Source: Saprospiraceae bacterium
Lineage (GTDB): Bacteria; Bacteroidota; Bacteroidia; Chitinophagales; Saprospiraceae
Assembly (NCBI GenBank): GCA_020627705.1
Contig: JAHDGJ010000006.1
Coordinates: forward strand, 75,622-139,621
Reading direction: 5' to 3'
DNA length: 64,000 nt
Part shown: positions 44,679 through 53,361 of the stretch, piece after piece
Numbering within the stretch: position 1 is the first letter of the stretch
How the letters are laid out: every line of letters starts with the position of its first letter
Made by a program: the position numbers and the translations under genes
The notes under the pieces: model-generated
The model's database searches: none
What the model was told of the DNA's origin: nothing
The model's input: only the letters and a program-made list of their open reading frames with translations

Positions 44679-45932
44679 ATGGGATTACTAGAATTCTGGA
44701 AAAAAATAGAACCGGACAAAAAGAAGAGTCCTTATCTACATACGACGTATGATGCCTTCTTTACTTTTATGTATTCGCCTGATAGTGTAACTAAAGGTGG
44801 CGTGCATATGAGAGATGGTATGGACTTGAAGCGTACCATGGTTCATGTAGTGATAGCATTGCAATTATGCTATCTGTTTGGAACGTACAATATTGGGCAT
44901 CAGCATTTTGTTGCTGCCGGTCAATATTTGGGATTTTTAGAGGGATTTCACCTCAAGCTTGCCCATGGTCTAATCAAATTATTACCGATTTTTATTGTAG
45001 CCAATGTAGTTGGACTTGGGATCGAATTCATTTTCGCTGCAAAAAAAGGGCATGCGGTAGAAGAAGGATATCTCGTTTCGGGTGCATTGATTCCTTTGAT
45101 TATGCCTCCTGATATTCCATTGTGGATTTTGGCAGTATCTGTAGCTTTTGCGGTGATTTTGGGAAAAGAAGCATTTGGTGGTACAGGTATGAACATCTGG
45201 AACATTGCATTGCTTTCGAGAGTATTTATATTCTTTGCATATCCCTCTACCATTTCAGGAGATCAAGTATGGGTTTCTGGTTTTGAAAACTTAGCAGCTG
45301 GAACAACGGCTGATTATAGTTGGTGGCATACAGGCTTGTGTAATACCTTATTTGGTTGGCTCGACATTAGTCAGTTTCAGGCCGCCTCGACCGCCGTCGT
45401 TGACGGCTATAGTGGAGCAACACCTTTGGCAGTGGCCACGGTAGGTGGTGCAGAAGCATTATCAAATACCTTTACTTGGAATCAATTATTCTGGGGGACT
45501 ATTCCAGGATCAATTGGCGAAACTTCTAAACCTTTTATCGTTATAGGCGCTTTGATGCTTATTGGATTAGGTATCGCAAGTTGGAGAGTTATGGTAGGTA
45601 TGATTTTAGGTTGCGCTGTAATGGGTATGATATTCAACGCCTGGGATGCCAACGCCTTTATGTCTGTGCCATGGCACCAACATTATTTTATAGGAAGTTT
45701 CCTTTTTGCTATGGCGTTTATGGCTACCGATCCGGTGACTGCCTCCAGTACCAATAGAGGTAAATGGATATACGGATTTTTAATTGGTGTTATAGGTTTA
45801 TTGATTCGAGTATTTAATCCTGGATTTCCAGAAGGTTGGATGCTGGCAATTTTGTTTATGAACACGTTTGCTCCTCTTATTGACTATTACGTTTTAGAGG
45901 GTAACATGAAAAAAAGAATGGCTCATGCATAG
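44679..45932 (+). CDS. nqrB: Na+-translocating NADH:quinone reductase subunit B
   Basis: From the ATG at 44679 (8 bp after nqrA, with a purine-rich AAGAGAAGAA ahead) the protein has 417 residues. It is an integral membrane subunit with about ten helices. The covalent FMN site is present: Thr248 in D-G-Y-S-G-A-T (242-248). The family's quinone-side N-terminal segment KKSPYLHTTYDAFFTF is intact. NqrB provides the main sodium channel and a flavin and riboflavin site. An in-frame ATG inside nqrA (44601) would add a non-conserved stretch and is rejected. It overlaps nqrC by 8 bp. Confidence 0.95.
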   Translation: MGLLEFWKKIEPDKKKSPYLHTTYDAFFTFMYSPDSVTKGGVHMRDGMDLKRTMVHVVIALQLCYLFGTYNIGHQHFVAAGQYLGFLEGFHLKLAHGLIKLLPIFIVANVVGLGIEFIFAAKKGHAVEEGYLVSGALIPLIMPPDIPLWILAVSVAFAVILGKEAFGGTGMNIWNIALLSRVFIFFAYPSTISGDQVWVSGFENLAAGTTADYSWWHTGLCNTLFGWLDISQFQAASTAVVDGYSGATPLAVATVGGAEALSNTFTWNQLFWGTIPGSIGETSKPFIVIGALMLIGLGIASWRVMVGMILGCAVMGMIFNAWDANAFMSVPWHQHYFIGSFLFAMAFMATDPVTASSTNRGKWIYGFLIGVIGLLIRVFNPGFPEGWMLAILFMNTFAPLIDYYVLEGNMKKRMAHA

Positions 45933-46671
45933 TACTAGATCCATAATCATATTTGTAGTCATTATGACTACTTTGGTCGCATTGTTGTTGGCAGGTATGT
46001 CTACTGCTCTAGCTCCGATTCACAAGAAAAACGAAATGCTTTACGCGAAAAAAGCAACGTTGAGTGCAATTTCGGATCATTTGGATGGAGTGGATTTTGC
46101 GACAATATCAGATGATCAAGTCATCGACATTTTCAAAAACAACATCAAGCAATCTGTCATTGATATGAACGGCAAAGCGCTTTCTAAAGAAGAGGTAGAA
46201 GCATTGGGATATAAAGGAGGCGAAGCAGAAAACGTAGATATCTTGAAAGAGATGAAGAAGCCAGAGGCAGATAGAATATTGCCGATGTATGTGTACGAAA
46301 AAAGTGATGGTAAAAAATACTACATAGTTTCGACTACGGGCAAAGGACTCTGGGATGTAATCTGGGGTTGTATTGCGCTCGAAGATGATATGAATACCAT
46401 TGCTGGTGTAGCTTTCGATCACAAAGCTGAAACACCAGGTTTGGGAGCAGAAATCAAAGACAACAAAGCTTGGGTAAAGCAATTTACAGGCAAAAAGATT
46501 TACGATAATGGGGCATATAGATCGGTGTTTGTTCGAAAGGGTGGAGCTAAAGATGATACCTATGAAGTAGATGGGATTTCTGGCGCGACGATCACTGCTG
46601 ATGGAGTGAGCGAAATGCTAGGAAGAGGATTAAAATATTACGAACCTTTTTTCAAATCAATAAAAGGATAA
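45925..46671 (+). CDS. nqrC: Na+-translocating NADH:quinone reductase subunit C
   Basis: The 248-residue subunit has one N-terminal membrane helix (about 6-28) and a periplasmic FMN-binding domain. The flavinylation motif D-G-I-S-G-A-T-I-T is at 216-224, with Thr222 as the FMN-bearing residue. Upstream, AETPGLGAEI is the usual family signature. It needs the flavin transferase ApbE, which is not encoded in this window. It starts within the last codons of nqrB (8-bp overlap) and ends 3 bp before nqrD. Confidence 0.95.
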   Translation: MHSTRSIIIFVVIMTTLVALLLAGMSTALAPIHKKNEMLYAKKATLSAISDHLDGVDFATISDDQVIDIFKNNIKQSVIDMNGKALSKEEVEALGYKGGEAENVDILKEMKKPEADRILPMYVYEKSDGKKYYIVSTTGKGLWDVIWGCIALEDDMNTIAGVAFDHKAETPGLGAEIKDNKAWVKQFTGKKIYDNGAYRSVFVRKGGAKDDTYEVDGISGATITADGVSEMLGRGLKYYEPFFKSIKG

Positions 46672-46674
46672 ATT

Positions 46675-47376
46675 ATGGCTGAAACTAAAGTCGTAGAAAA
46701 GAAAAAAGCAACGCCCATTTCCTTCGGGAAAAAAGAGCGTGCTTTAATCACAGACCCAATTAACGATAATAACCCGATTACGGTACAAGTACTTGGTATT
46801 TGTTCTGCTTTGGCGGTTACTACAGGAATGAAGAATGCAGCGGTAATGGCTGTGGCCGTAGTTTTTGTTTGCTTGTTTGCAAACGTGATTACATCGGCTA
46901 TACGTAACAGAATACCATCTCAAATCAGGATGATTGTACAATTGGTAATCATTGCCACGCTTGTTACAGTGGTAGAACTAACCCTAAAAGCCGTAGCCTT
47001 CGAAAGCTATAAGCAGTTATCAGTTTTTATTGGGTTGATCATCACCAATTGCATCATCATGGGAAGGCTTGAGGCCTTTGCAATGGGCAATAGGCCGTAC
47101 GAATCAGCTCTGGATGGTTTAGGTAATGGTATAGGATACGGATTGATCCTTTTAATTGTAGCCTTTATTCGAGAGCTTTTCGGTAAGGGTGAATTGTTTG
47201 GATATAAAATAATAGGAGCAACCGATGAGTATGCACTAAATACATTAAATCATTGGTGGCTTGAGTGGTATAGTAACAATGGATTAATGGTTTTGTTCCC
47301 TTCAGCAATGTTTGTTATTGCTGTATTGATTTGGGTACACAGAGCGTGGAATCCAAAATTGGTTGACATCTCTTAA
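46675..47376 (+). CDS. nqrD: Na+-translocating NADH:quinone reductase subunit D
   Basis: The 233-residue membrane subunit has about six helices. It carries the two conserved half-membrane cysteines, Cys43 in LGICSALAVTT and Cys126 in ITNCIIMGR, which with the equivalent pair in NqrE hold the intramembrane iron centre. A charged N-terminal extension of about 25 residues (ETKVVEKKKATPISFGKKERA) precedes the first helix. It is followed after 22 bp by nqrE. Confidence 0.95.
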   Translation: MAETKVVEKKKATPISFGKKERALITDPINDNNPITVQVLGICSALAVTTGMKNAAVMAVAVVFVCLFANVITSAIRNRIPSQIRMIVQLVIIATLVTVVELTLKAVAFESYKQLSVFIGLIITNCIIMGRLEAFAMGNRPYESALDGLGNGIGYGLILLIVAFIRELFGKGELFGYKIIGATDEYALNTLNHWWLEWYSNNGLMVLFPSAMFVIAVLIWVHRAWNPKLVDIS

Positions 47377-47398
47377 TAAGAAGAAATAAAAAAATACA

Positions 47399-48004
47399 AT
47401 GGGAGAATTAGCTAACATATTTATGAAGTCTGCATTCGTAGAAAATTTGGCCTTGGCCTATTTTCTTGGAATGTGTTCATATCTAGCAGTATCTAAAACT
47501 GTCAAAACCGCTTTTGGATTAGGTTTAGCAGTAATTTTTGTTTTGGGTATTACGATGCCCATTAACTGGATGATCGAAAATTATTTATTGGGAGAGAATG
47601 GTCTATTCCAAACAGACCTTACTTTTTTAAGACTTATCCTTTTTATTGCAGTAATCGCTTCGATGGTGCAATTGGTTGAGATGGTTGTAGAAAAGATGTC
47701 ACCTGCACTTTATAACTCTTTGGGGATATTTCTTCCTTTGATTACGGTAAACTGTGCCATACTAGGAGGTTCTTTATTTATGGTTTCTAAAGAATACAAT
47801 TTTCAAGAATCTTTGGCATTTGGACTAGGAGGTGGTTTCGGATGGTTTTTAGCGATTATCGCTATCGCTGCTATACGCGAAAAGATTAGATACTCAGATG
47901 TCCCTCCAGCTATGAGAGGATTGGGTATGGCTTTTCTTCTTACTGGTATGATGGGTATGGCTTTTATGGGGCTTATGGGAATTGACTTCATTACATTTAA
48001 ATAA
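47399..48004 (+). CDS. nqrE: Na+-translocating NADH:quinone reductase subunit E
   Basis: The 201-residue membrane subunit is the inverted-topology paralogue of NqrD with about six helices. Cys26 ([11 protein letters not shown]) and Cys119 ([11 protein letters not shown]) complete the iron site with the NqrD cysteines. The length is typical. It lies 14 bp before nqrF. Confidence 0.95.
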   Translation: MGELANIFMKSAFVENLALAYFLGMCSYLAVSKTVKTAFGLGLAVIFVLGITMPINWMIENYLLGENGLFQTDLTFLRLILFIAVIASMVQLVEMVVEKMSPALYNSLGIFLPLITVNCAILGGSLFMVSKEYNFQESLAFGLGGGFGWFLAIIAIAAIREKIRYSDVPPAMRGLGMAFLLTGMMGMAFMGLMGIDFITFK

Positions 48005-48018
48005 TAAAGAAAGAATAC

Positions 48019-49338
48019 ATGATATACTTAGCAATACATCCTGTAATATCTGCATTGATCGTTTTCATTTCGGTGATCATGTTGTTGTCTTTAATGTTGA
48101 TATATGCGCGTAAGAAGCTTCTGCCTCAAGGCGAAGTGAGCATAATTGTGAATGGAGATACCGAAAATCCATTGAAAGTTCAGCCTGGGACAACTTTATT
48201 AAATGTGCTTTCAGATAAAAGCGTGTTTTTGCCTTCAGCATGTGGAGGTGGAGGTACTTGTGCCATGTGCGAATGCCATGTTGATTCAGGAGGAGGTGAT
48301 GTGCTCCCTACTGAAATGAATCACTTAACTAGGAAGGAGGCAAAAGAAAACAAAAGACTTGCTTGTCAAGTAAAGGTTAGAGAGGATATGGAGATTAGAA
48401 TTCCAGAAGAAATATTTGGAATCAAAAAATGGGAGTGTGAGGTTATTTCAAATTACAATGTGGCGACTTTTATCAAGGAGTTTATTGTAAAATTACCAGA
48501 AGGCGAAAACTTAGATTTTGAAGCTGGTGGTTATATTCAAATTGATGTTCCCAAAACGACCGTAAATTATAAAACAGATATTGATATTACTGCGCATCCG
48601 AAGTACCATGACAGTCCTGACAAATTTCAAAAGGATTGGGATAAGTTTAAATTGTGGGACTTGAAGATGGTCAACGACGAAGATATTTTTAGAGCTTACT
48701 CTATGAGTAATCACCCGGCAGAGGGTAACATTGTTGCTCTTACCATCCGGATTGCTACACCGCCTTTTGATCGTGCCAAAAATGGTTGGATGGATGTAAA
48801 CCCAGGGGTTTGCTCGTCTTATGTTTTTGCTCAAAAGCCTGGAGATAAAGTAACCATTTCTGGACCTTATGGGGAGTTCTTTATTAAGCCTACTGAAAAC
48901 GAAATGCTATACGTAGGTGGTGGTGCGGGAATGGCGCCGATGAGATCTCATTTATACCATCTCTTCCACACTTTAAAAACAGGAAGAAAGGTTACCTTCT
49001 TTTATGGAGGTCGAACCAAGCAAGAACTGTTTTATGTGGAAGAATTTAGAGAAATAGAAAAAGCGTTCCCTAATTTCCGATTTGCCGTGGCTTTGGATAA
49101 TCCTCTTCCTGAAGATAATTGGGTGCTTAAGAAAGACCTAAACGATCCAGAAGGCGACGGATTTAAAGGATATGTACACCAAGTGGTAATTGATGAATTT
49201 CTTGCTAAGCATGAAGCGCCAGAAGATTTAGAGCTGTATTTCTGCGGACCTCCAATTATGAATCAGTGTGTACTCAAAATGGCAGACGATTGGGGTATTC
49301 CTGAAGAAAACGTAGCCTTCGATGATTTTGGTGGTTAA
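48019..49338 (+). CDS. nqrF: Na+-translocating NADH:quinone reductase subunit F
   Basis: The 439-residue catalytic subunit starts with one membrane helix (about 5-30). A 2Fe-2S ferredoxin domain follows (ligands Cys75, Cys81, Cys84 and Cys116), then a FAD domain (RAYSMSNHP, with the flavin-binding R-x-Y-S) and an NADH domain (YVGGGAGMAPMRSH, and YFCGPPIMN near the end). It takes electrons from NADH on the cytoplasmic side. The length is slightly above the usual 407-430. It is the last nqr gene; three tandem structured repeats follow. Confidence 0.96.
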   Translation: MIYLAIHPVISALIVFISVIMLLSLMLIYARKKLLPQGEVSIIVNGDTENPLKVQPGTTLLNVLSDKSVFLPSACGGGGTCAMCECHVDSGGGDVLPTEMNHLTRKEAKENKRLACQVKVREDMEIRIPEEIFGIKKWECEVISNYNVATFIKEFIVKLPEGENLDFEAGGYIQIDVPKTTVNYKTDIDITAHPKYHDSPDKFQKDWDKFKLWDLKMVNDEDIFRAYSMSNHPAEGNIVALTIRIATPPFDRAKNGWMDVNPGVCSSYVFAQKPGDKVTISGPYGEFFIKPTENEMLYVGGGAGMAPMRSHLYHLFHTLKTGRKVTFFYGGRTKQELFYVEEFREIEKAFPNFRFAVALDNPLPEDNWVLKKDLNDPEGDGFKGYVHQVVIDEFLAKHEAPEDLELYFCGPPIMNQCVLKMADDWGIPEENVAFDDFGG

Positions 49339-49342
49339 TTTT

Positions 49343-49680
49343 CGGTTAGCCGCAGGCTAATCTGAAAGACTAAATGTCTTTCAGAAGAAAATTAACTGCA
49401 ACATCAGTTGCAGCATGTCCATGCATTAGATGAGTTTGAGGCTAGAATATGGAGTGTGCTAAAGAGTTGCTCGGTTAGCCGCAGGCTAATCTGAAAGACT
49501 ACATGTCATTCAGAAGAAAATTAACTGCAACATCAGTTGCAGCATGTCCAAGGATTAGATGAACAAGAGGCTAGAATATTGAGTGTGCTAAAGAGCTGCT
49601 CGGTTAGTCGCAGGCTAATCTGAAAGACTACATGTCTTTCGGAAGAAAATTAACTACAACATCAGTTGCAGCATGTCTTA
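49343..49680. repeat. Three 129-bp tandem repeats, each with three hairpins
   Basis: Copies start at 49343, 49472 and 49601 (period exactly 129 bp; the third is cut off after about 80 bp). In copy one three perfect hairpins follow each other: TTAGCC-gca-GGCTAA (49346-49360), CTGAAAGAC-taaat-GTCTTTCAG (49362-49384) and CTGCAAC-atca-GTTGCAG (49396-49413). A 50-bp unstructured linker containing GAGGCTAGAATAT follows. Copies two and three each carry uncompensated stem mismatches, such as GTCATTCAG and TTAGTC. No frame is open across the units. The 460-bp gap between nqrF and the next gene holds only this array plus about 120 bp of AT-rich sequence. Confidence 0.85.
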
Positions 49681-49798
49681 TTTCGGGATTTTCTCGATAA
49701 ATCATACATAAGAACATTCCAGTATAAATGAAGACGATTCATTACTCTTCTTCGTTTACAACCATGTAAGAATATTAACCACTACAAATAATTTTATT

Positions 49799-50239
49799 AT
49801 GAAAAAATTCTGGTATTTAGTTTTAACCATTCCTTTCTTTTTAACTTCTTGCGGGAGCGATTCTGTGGAAGATCAATTGCAAGGAATTTGGAATTTAGAT
49901 TCTCAAACATTGACTGCTTGTCCTGATGCAGATGACAATGGTTCTATTAATTTTGGCGATGATGGTTGCATCGACATTTTTGGAGAAACTATTTGTTTCT
50001 ACGCTACGATGGACTTTCAATCGGGAGGAGCTTTGGTTCTAACATCAACAACTGTTAGCGGTGGAGTTGAAGAGGTCGATACAGACACAGGGACCTATAC
50101 TGTAAACGAGGACAATGATTCTGTAGAGATTTGTATAGATGGCGAATGTAATTCGGGTACGGTGACATTTGATGGAAACTCTATGACTTGGGTTGGAACG
50201 GTTGATGGATGCACTGCTACACTTGTAGCTAGCAAATAA
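49799..50239 (+). CDS. Lipocalin-like small lipoprotein
   Basis: The 146-residue protein has a lipoprotein signal (FFLTSC, Cys18) and a short beta-barrel-like domain: LQGIWNLDSQTLTACP at the start (the G-x-W of lipocalin-like proteins) and VTFDGNSMTWVG near the end. It contains six Cys after the lipobox that may form disulphides. Such proteins are frequent in Bacteroidota and lack a known function. It is monocistronic, with a terminator directly after it. Confidence 0.7.
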   Translation: MKKFWYLVLTIPFFLTSCGSDSVEDQLQGIWNLDSQTLTACPDADDNGSINFGDDGCIDIFGETICFYATMDFQSGGALVLTSTTVSGGVEEVDTDTGTYTVNEDNDSVEICIDGECNSGTVTFDGNSMTWVGTVDGCTATLVASK

Positions 50240-50253
50240 TTCCAATTTATATA

Positions 50254-50294
50254 GAAAAAAAGGGGGGACTCATTGAGTTGCCCCTTTCTTTTTA
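50254..50294 (+). terminator. Terminator after the lipocalin-like gene
   Basis: AAAAGGGG-G-ACTCA pairs imperfectly with AGTT-G-CCCCTTT around a TTG loop, ending in a T-rich tract. It starts about 15 bp past the stop codon, and the opposite A-tract may allow two-way use. Confidence 0.7.
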
Positions 50295-50323
50295 TTAGTA
50301 CTTTTAATTCTAATTTTTGATAT

Positions 50324-50698
50324 ATGTCATTTGAAGTAGAAGGTGCATTGCACAAGAAATTTGATACAGAAAATAAAACAGAAACTTTTCAAGCAAGAGA
50401 ATTTGTAATTAAGACCGAAGGTCAATACCCTCAATTTGTAAAATTTCAACTTACTCAGGATCGTTGTCAATTGGTTGATCCATTTAATGATGGCGATATG
50501 ATAAAGGTTTATTTTGATCTTAGAGGGAGAGAGTGGAACGAAAAATATTTCACTAATCTAAATGCTTGGAAAATAGAAAAGCAAACCCCACAGGAAGTTG
50601 CAACCGAAAATCCAGCAGCAAATTTTCCTGATATAAATAACATGCCTGATTCTTCATCGTCTAATGAAGAAGATTCATTTGATGATTTACCGTTTTAG
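50324..50698 (+). CDS. DUF3127 OB-fold-like protein with SSB-type acidic tail
   Basis: This 124-residue protein has an OB-fold-like N-terminal domain (about 1-90: MSFEVEGALHKKF, EFVIKTEGQYPQFVKFQL, VYFDLRGREW, FTNLNAWKIEK), as in DUF3127 proteins. A flexible Asn/Pro/Ser linker follows, and the protein ends in an acidic tail, EEDSFDDLPF. The final D-D-L-P-F copies the C-terminal tip of bacterial SSB (D-D-x-P-F), which docks replication and repair proteins. So a single-strand-DNA-binding or replisome-linked role is a fair inference; no direct evidence exists. The last 35 bases overlap the start of the next gene in another frame. Confidence 0.75.
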   Translation: MSFEVEGALHKKFDTENKTETFQAREFVIKTEGQYPQFVKFQLTQDRCQLVDPFNDGDMIKVYFDLRGREWNEKYFTNLNAWKIEKQTPQEVATENPAANFPDINNMPDSSSSNEEDSFDDLPF

Positions 50699-51233
50699 CC
50701 TATTCTTTTTTCTACTCATTGGTCAAACACTTGAGGCTCAAGTGTTGAGTCAAATGAGTGCAGCTTGGGACGAAAGTCTAGATGAATGGATTCTTTATAC
50801 CACTGATGAAGAGGTAGAAGGAGTGTTAGAGCGTAAATGGAAAAATGGAGACAATTTTTCTGTTTGGCAATATGATATAGATCAGCTAGGCGCTGGAACA
50901 ATAAGCCAAAGTTGGGAGGGCAATTCAAATCGATGGGAACTGCTTTCGGATTCTGGAGAACGCATTGAATTCAAAACAGTCTGGAAAGATGATTACAGCA
51001 TTTGGGAGGTAAGGTTTGAGGATAAGCGCTTGCGACTTAAATCCAGTTCTAGACAATTTCGTAGCGAGTGGAGTATTCAGAAGAGCGAAGAGGAGGAATT
51101 TCACATTTACCTGGCCAACGAACCCGATCCCAGAGATTGGTTAATTGAAGATTACATAGAGGGTGGAAGTATGGACTTAGCCATAGGAATAGCTTTCATT
51201 TCCATGTTTCATTCGGTAATTCTACGTAACTAA
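50664..51233 (+). CDS. Hypothetical secreted protein
   Basis: The 189-residue protein has a signal peptide (MIYRFSLFFFLLIGQTLEA; the start is either 50664 or the ATG six codons later, 50682). The mature part is Trp-rich, with WKNGDNFSVWQYD, WEGNSNRWEL, WKDDYSIWEV and FRSEWSI repeating at about 25-30 residue steps, which suggests a small propeller or beta-sheet repeat. It starts inside the DUF3127 gene (overlap of 17-35 bp), so the two are translationally coupled, and it is convergent with bcp, whose stop it overlaps by 4 bp. Function unknown. Confidence 0.6.
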   Translation: MKKIHLMIYRFSLFFFLLIGQTLEAQVLSQMSAAWDESLDEWILYTTDEEVEGVLERKWKNGDNFSVWQYDIDQLGAGTISQSWEGNSNRWELLSDSGERIEFKTVWKDDYSIWEVRFEDKRLRLKSSSRQFRSEWSIQKSEEEEFHIYLANEPDPRDWLIEDYIEGGSMDLAIGIAFISMFHSVILRN

Positions 51234-51700
51234 AGACCTAGCTCCGTTCTGATTTGATCTGAGTGTTCTTTGGTTTTTACTTTACGAATAATATGTGTTA
51301 TGACTCCTTTATCGTTGATTAGAAAGGTTGTGCGGTGTACACCAATAATTTCTTTGCCCATGAACTGCTTCGGTCCCCAAACTCCGTAGGCATTAATCGT
51401 TTCCTTTTCTGGATCCGCCAACAATGGGTATTGAAATTCGTATCGATCGCTAAATTTCTTATGCTTTTTTACTTTGTCGGGACTAACTCCAAGTATCTCA
51501 AAACCATTTTTTTGAAAATAGGCGTAATTATCTCTTAAGTTGCATGCCTCTTTGGTACACCCAGGGGTATCGTCTTTTGGATAAAAAAACAAAATCAGAT
51601 TTTTACCCTTATAATCTTCTGAAGAGATTTCATTACCATCCTGATTAAAACCTTGGAATTTCGGAGCCAAATCCCCTTCTTTCAAATGCGTTCCAGACAT
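51230..51700 (-). CDS. bcp: Thiol peroxidase, PrxQ/Bcp type
   Basis: The 156-residue peroxiredoxin has the PrxQ motif P-G-C-T-K-E-A-C: peroxidatic Cys48 and resolving Cys53, five residues apart as in atypical 2-Cys PrxQ. Other landmarks are FFYPKDDTPGC, a GVSPD strand (about 76-80) and the late VHRTTFLI with a catalytic Arg. It reduces hydroperoxides in the cytoplasm with thioredoxin as donor. The gene stands alone, with 47 bp to the upstream M23 gene. Confidence 0.93.
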   Translation of the reverse strand: MSGTHLKEGDLAPKFQGFNQDGNEISSEDYKGKNLILFFYPKDDTPGCTKEACNLRDNYAYFQKNGFEILGVSPDKVKKHKKFSDRYEFQYPLLADPEKETINAYGVWGPKQFMGKEIIGVHRTTFLINDKGVITHIIRKVKTKEHSDQIRTELGL

Positions 51701-51747
51701 TGCCTTTCGTTTATTTTCCTTTAAACAAAAAAGGAAACTAAAGGTTG

Positions 51748-53361
51748 TTAGTTTAGCATAAAATTTAATTCAGCTTTATTTCCGCTGGCATCTTGAGCGA
51801 AAACTCGAATATATTCTCCTCTACTTAAATCATTAAGACTGATTTTTAGGTGTTTATTCAAACCCTTATAATAAAAAGGAATCCATTTTTTCCCTTGATG
51901 CACACTGATGTACATATCCGAGCCCTTACCGGAGACATTGAAGTTGTCTTCTACATGAAATTTTATATACGATTCGGTTTGGTTGAGAAACTTAATTCTA
52001 GGCGCCATATAATCTTGCATTATGGTAAAGTTGCCAAAGCGATTAAGTTTTGCAGTAAATATTCCATCTTTAAATGCTCCCCCTAGGTTAATTTTTTTAT
52101 CTCCTTCCACCGCAAACACCTTATAATTTTGAGTCGAGTCCAAATTGGAAATTTCCAGATTATAATAACCATGACAAGAAATGGTAGCTTTCCCAATCCT
52201 TAGATTCATTTTTATTGAATCGTAATTAAAAAAAACGTTTTCTGGTCGATATAGGGAAGAAGCCGGAATTTGGATTCTAGCAGCTCCTGATTTTTTTTGA
52301 ATATTGGAAGTGTTCTTCTTCTCTTTTTGTGCGGATTTTAGGGCTTTTTTGACTGGGTCCACGATATACTCCGCCACTGATCTGTTGCCAGCTAAATCTT
52401 TAATAAGTAAGGTGATTTTTGTTGGTTTTGTTATTTGGATCACACCATTGTTACGGTGTTTTTTGATGTTGGAAAGCCGGTTGTTTGGTTGCCTGTAGCA
52501 CAAAAAGTACGTGCTGTTGTTCAAGGTCTTTTCTTTAAAATCTATGCTCGCATTGATATATCTAAATTCATCAAAGCTTATACTATCAAAATTGCAGTGG
52601 TAATAAAGTCTTTTATCAACATACATCTTAATGTCTGAGATGCCATTATAATTACTAGAGCCATCCATTTGATCATAGCCTTTGAATCCTAAACCAATGA
52701 GGCCTTTATGGCATTCGACTCTCTTAGTGGAGGGTGTAAATTTCTCCTTCTTTAGTATTTGAAAATTACTGTCGATTTGATGAAGTACCAGCTCACTAAA
52801 AAAGGGCGCTTTTTTGTCGGTTACACCAAATTTATAGTAAAGGGGATCCAAAGTGATCTGTGAAGATGTTTCTCTCAGTTCAAAATGAAGGTGTGGTCCA
52901 TAGGAGCGGCCTGTATTACCAAGATTGCCGATAAAATCACCTTGCTTCAACGTATGCATTGCATTCTTTGGGTAATGATCAATTTCAAAAGATGCTGCCT
53001 CTGATTGAAGTTTACGTATCAATGATTCCAATTGAGGGCTGAAGTTTTCCAAATGGGCATATACACTGGTCATTCCATTGGGATGATCTATATATAAACA
53101 TTTGCCATACCCCCCAGAGGATATTTTAATTCGGGACACATGTCCAGACATAACTGAGAAAATGCTATCACCCGCCACACTATTTTTCCCTTTAATATCG
53201 ATGCCCGTATGAAAATGATTTTTTCGAAGTTCTCCAAAGGAACCTGATAACCTTATTTTGTGCTTAACAGGAGCAATGAATTGTTCATTAAATGTGGGAT
53301 TCACTTGGCTTTGAATACCAAAGGAAATACTAAACGAAAGAAATAAAAGGAGTAGTCTCAT
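51748..53361 (-). CDS. M23-family metallopeptidase
   Basis: The 537-residue protein has a signal peptide (about 1-18) and an M23 (LytM) domain at about 30-165. The zinc ligands are visible: His51 and Asp55 in H-T-G-I-D, and His157/His159 in GPHLHFE. The segment GGYGKCLYIDHPNGMTSVYAHL is typical. The C-terminal 370 residues are extra, strand-rich and of unknown role, possibly substrate-binding. It should cut peptidoglycan cross-links or peptides in the periplasm. Its start codon overlaps the meaB stop (ATGA), so the pair is translationally coupled. Confidence 0.88.
   Translation of the reverse strand: MRLLLLFLSFSISFGIQSQVNPTFNEQFIAPVKHKIRLSGSFGELRKNHFHTGIDIKGKNSVAGDSIFSVMSGHVSRIKISSGGYGKCLYIDHPNGMTSVYAHLENFSPQLESLIRKLQSEAASFEIDHYPKNAMHTLKQGDFIGNLGNTGRSYGPHLHFELRETSSQITLDPLYYKFGVTDKKAPFFSELVLHQIDSNFQILKKEKFTPSTKRVECHKGLIGLGFKGYDQMDGSSNYNGISDIKMYVDKRLYYHCNFDSISFDEFRYINASIDFKEKTLNNSTYFLCYRQPNNRLSNIKKHRNNGVIQITKPTKITLLIKDLAGNRSVAEYIVDPVKKALKSAQKEKKNTSNIQKKSGAARIQIPASSLYRPENVFFNYDSIKMNLRIGKATISCHGYYNLEISNLDSTQNYKVFAVEGDKKINLGGAFKDGIFTAKLNRFGNFTIMQDYMAPRIKFLNQTESYIKFHVEDNFNVSGKGSDMYISVHQGKKWIPFYYKGLNKHLKISLNDLSRGEYIRVFAQDASGNKAELNFMLN

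Noticed and set aside
49343-49680. Tandem repeats considered as a CRISPR array.
   Set aside because: Units are 129 bp, nearly identical throughout, without unique spacers, and no cas gene is present.
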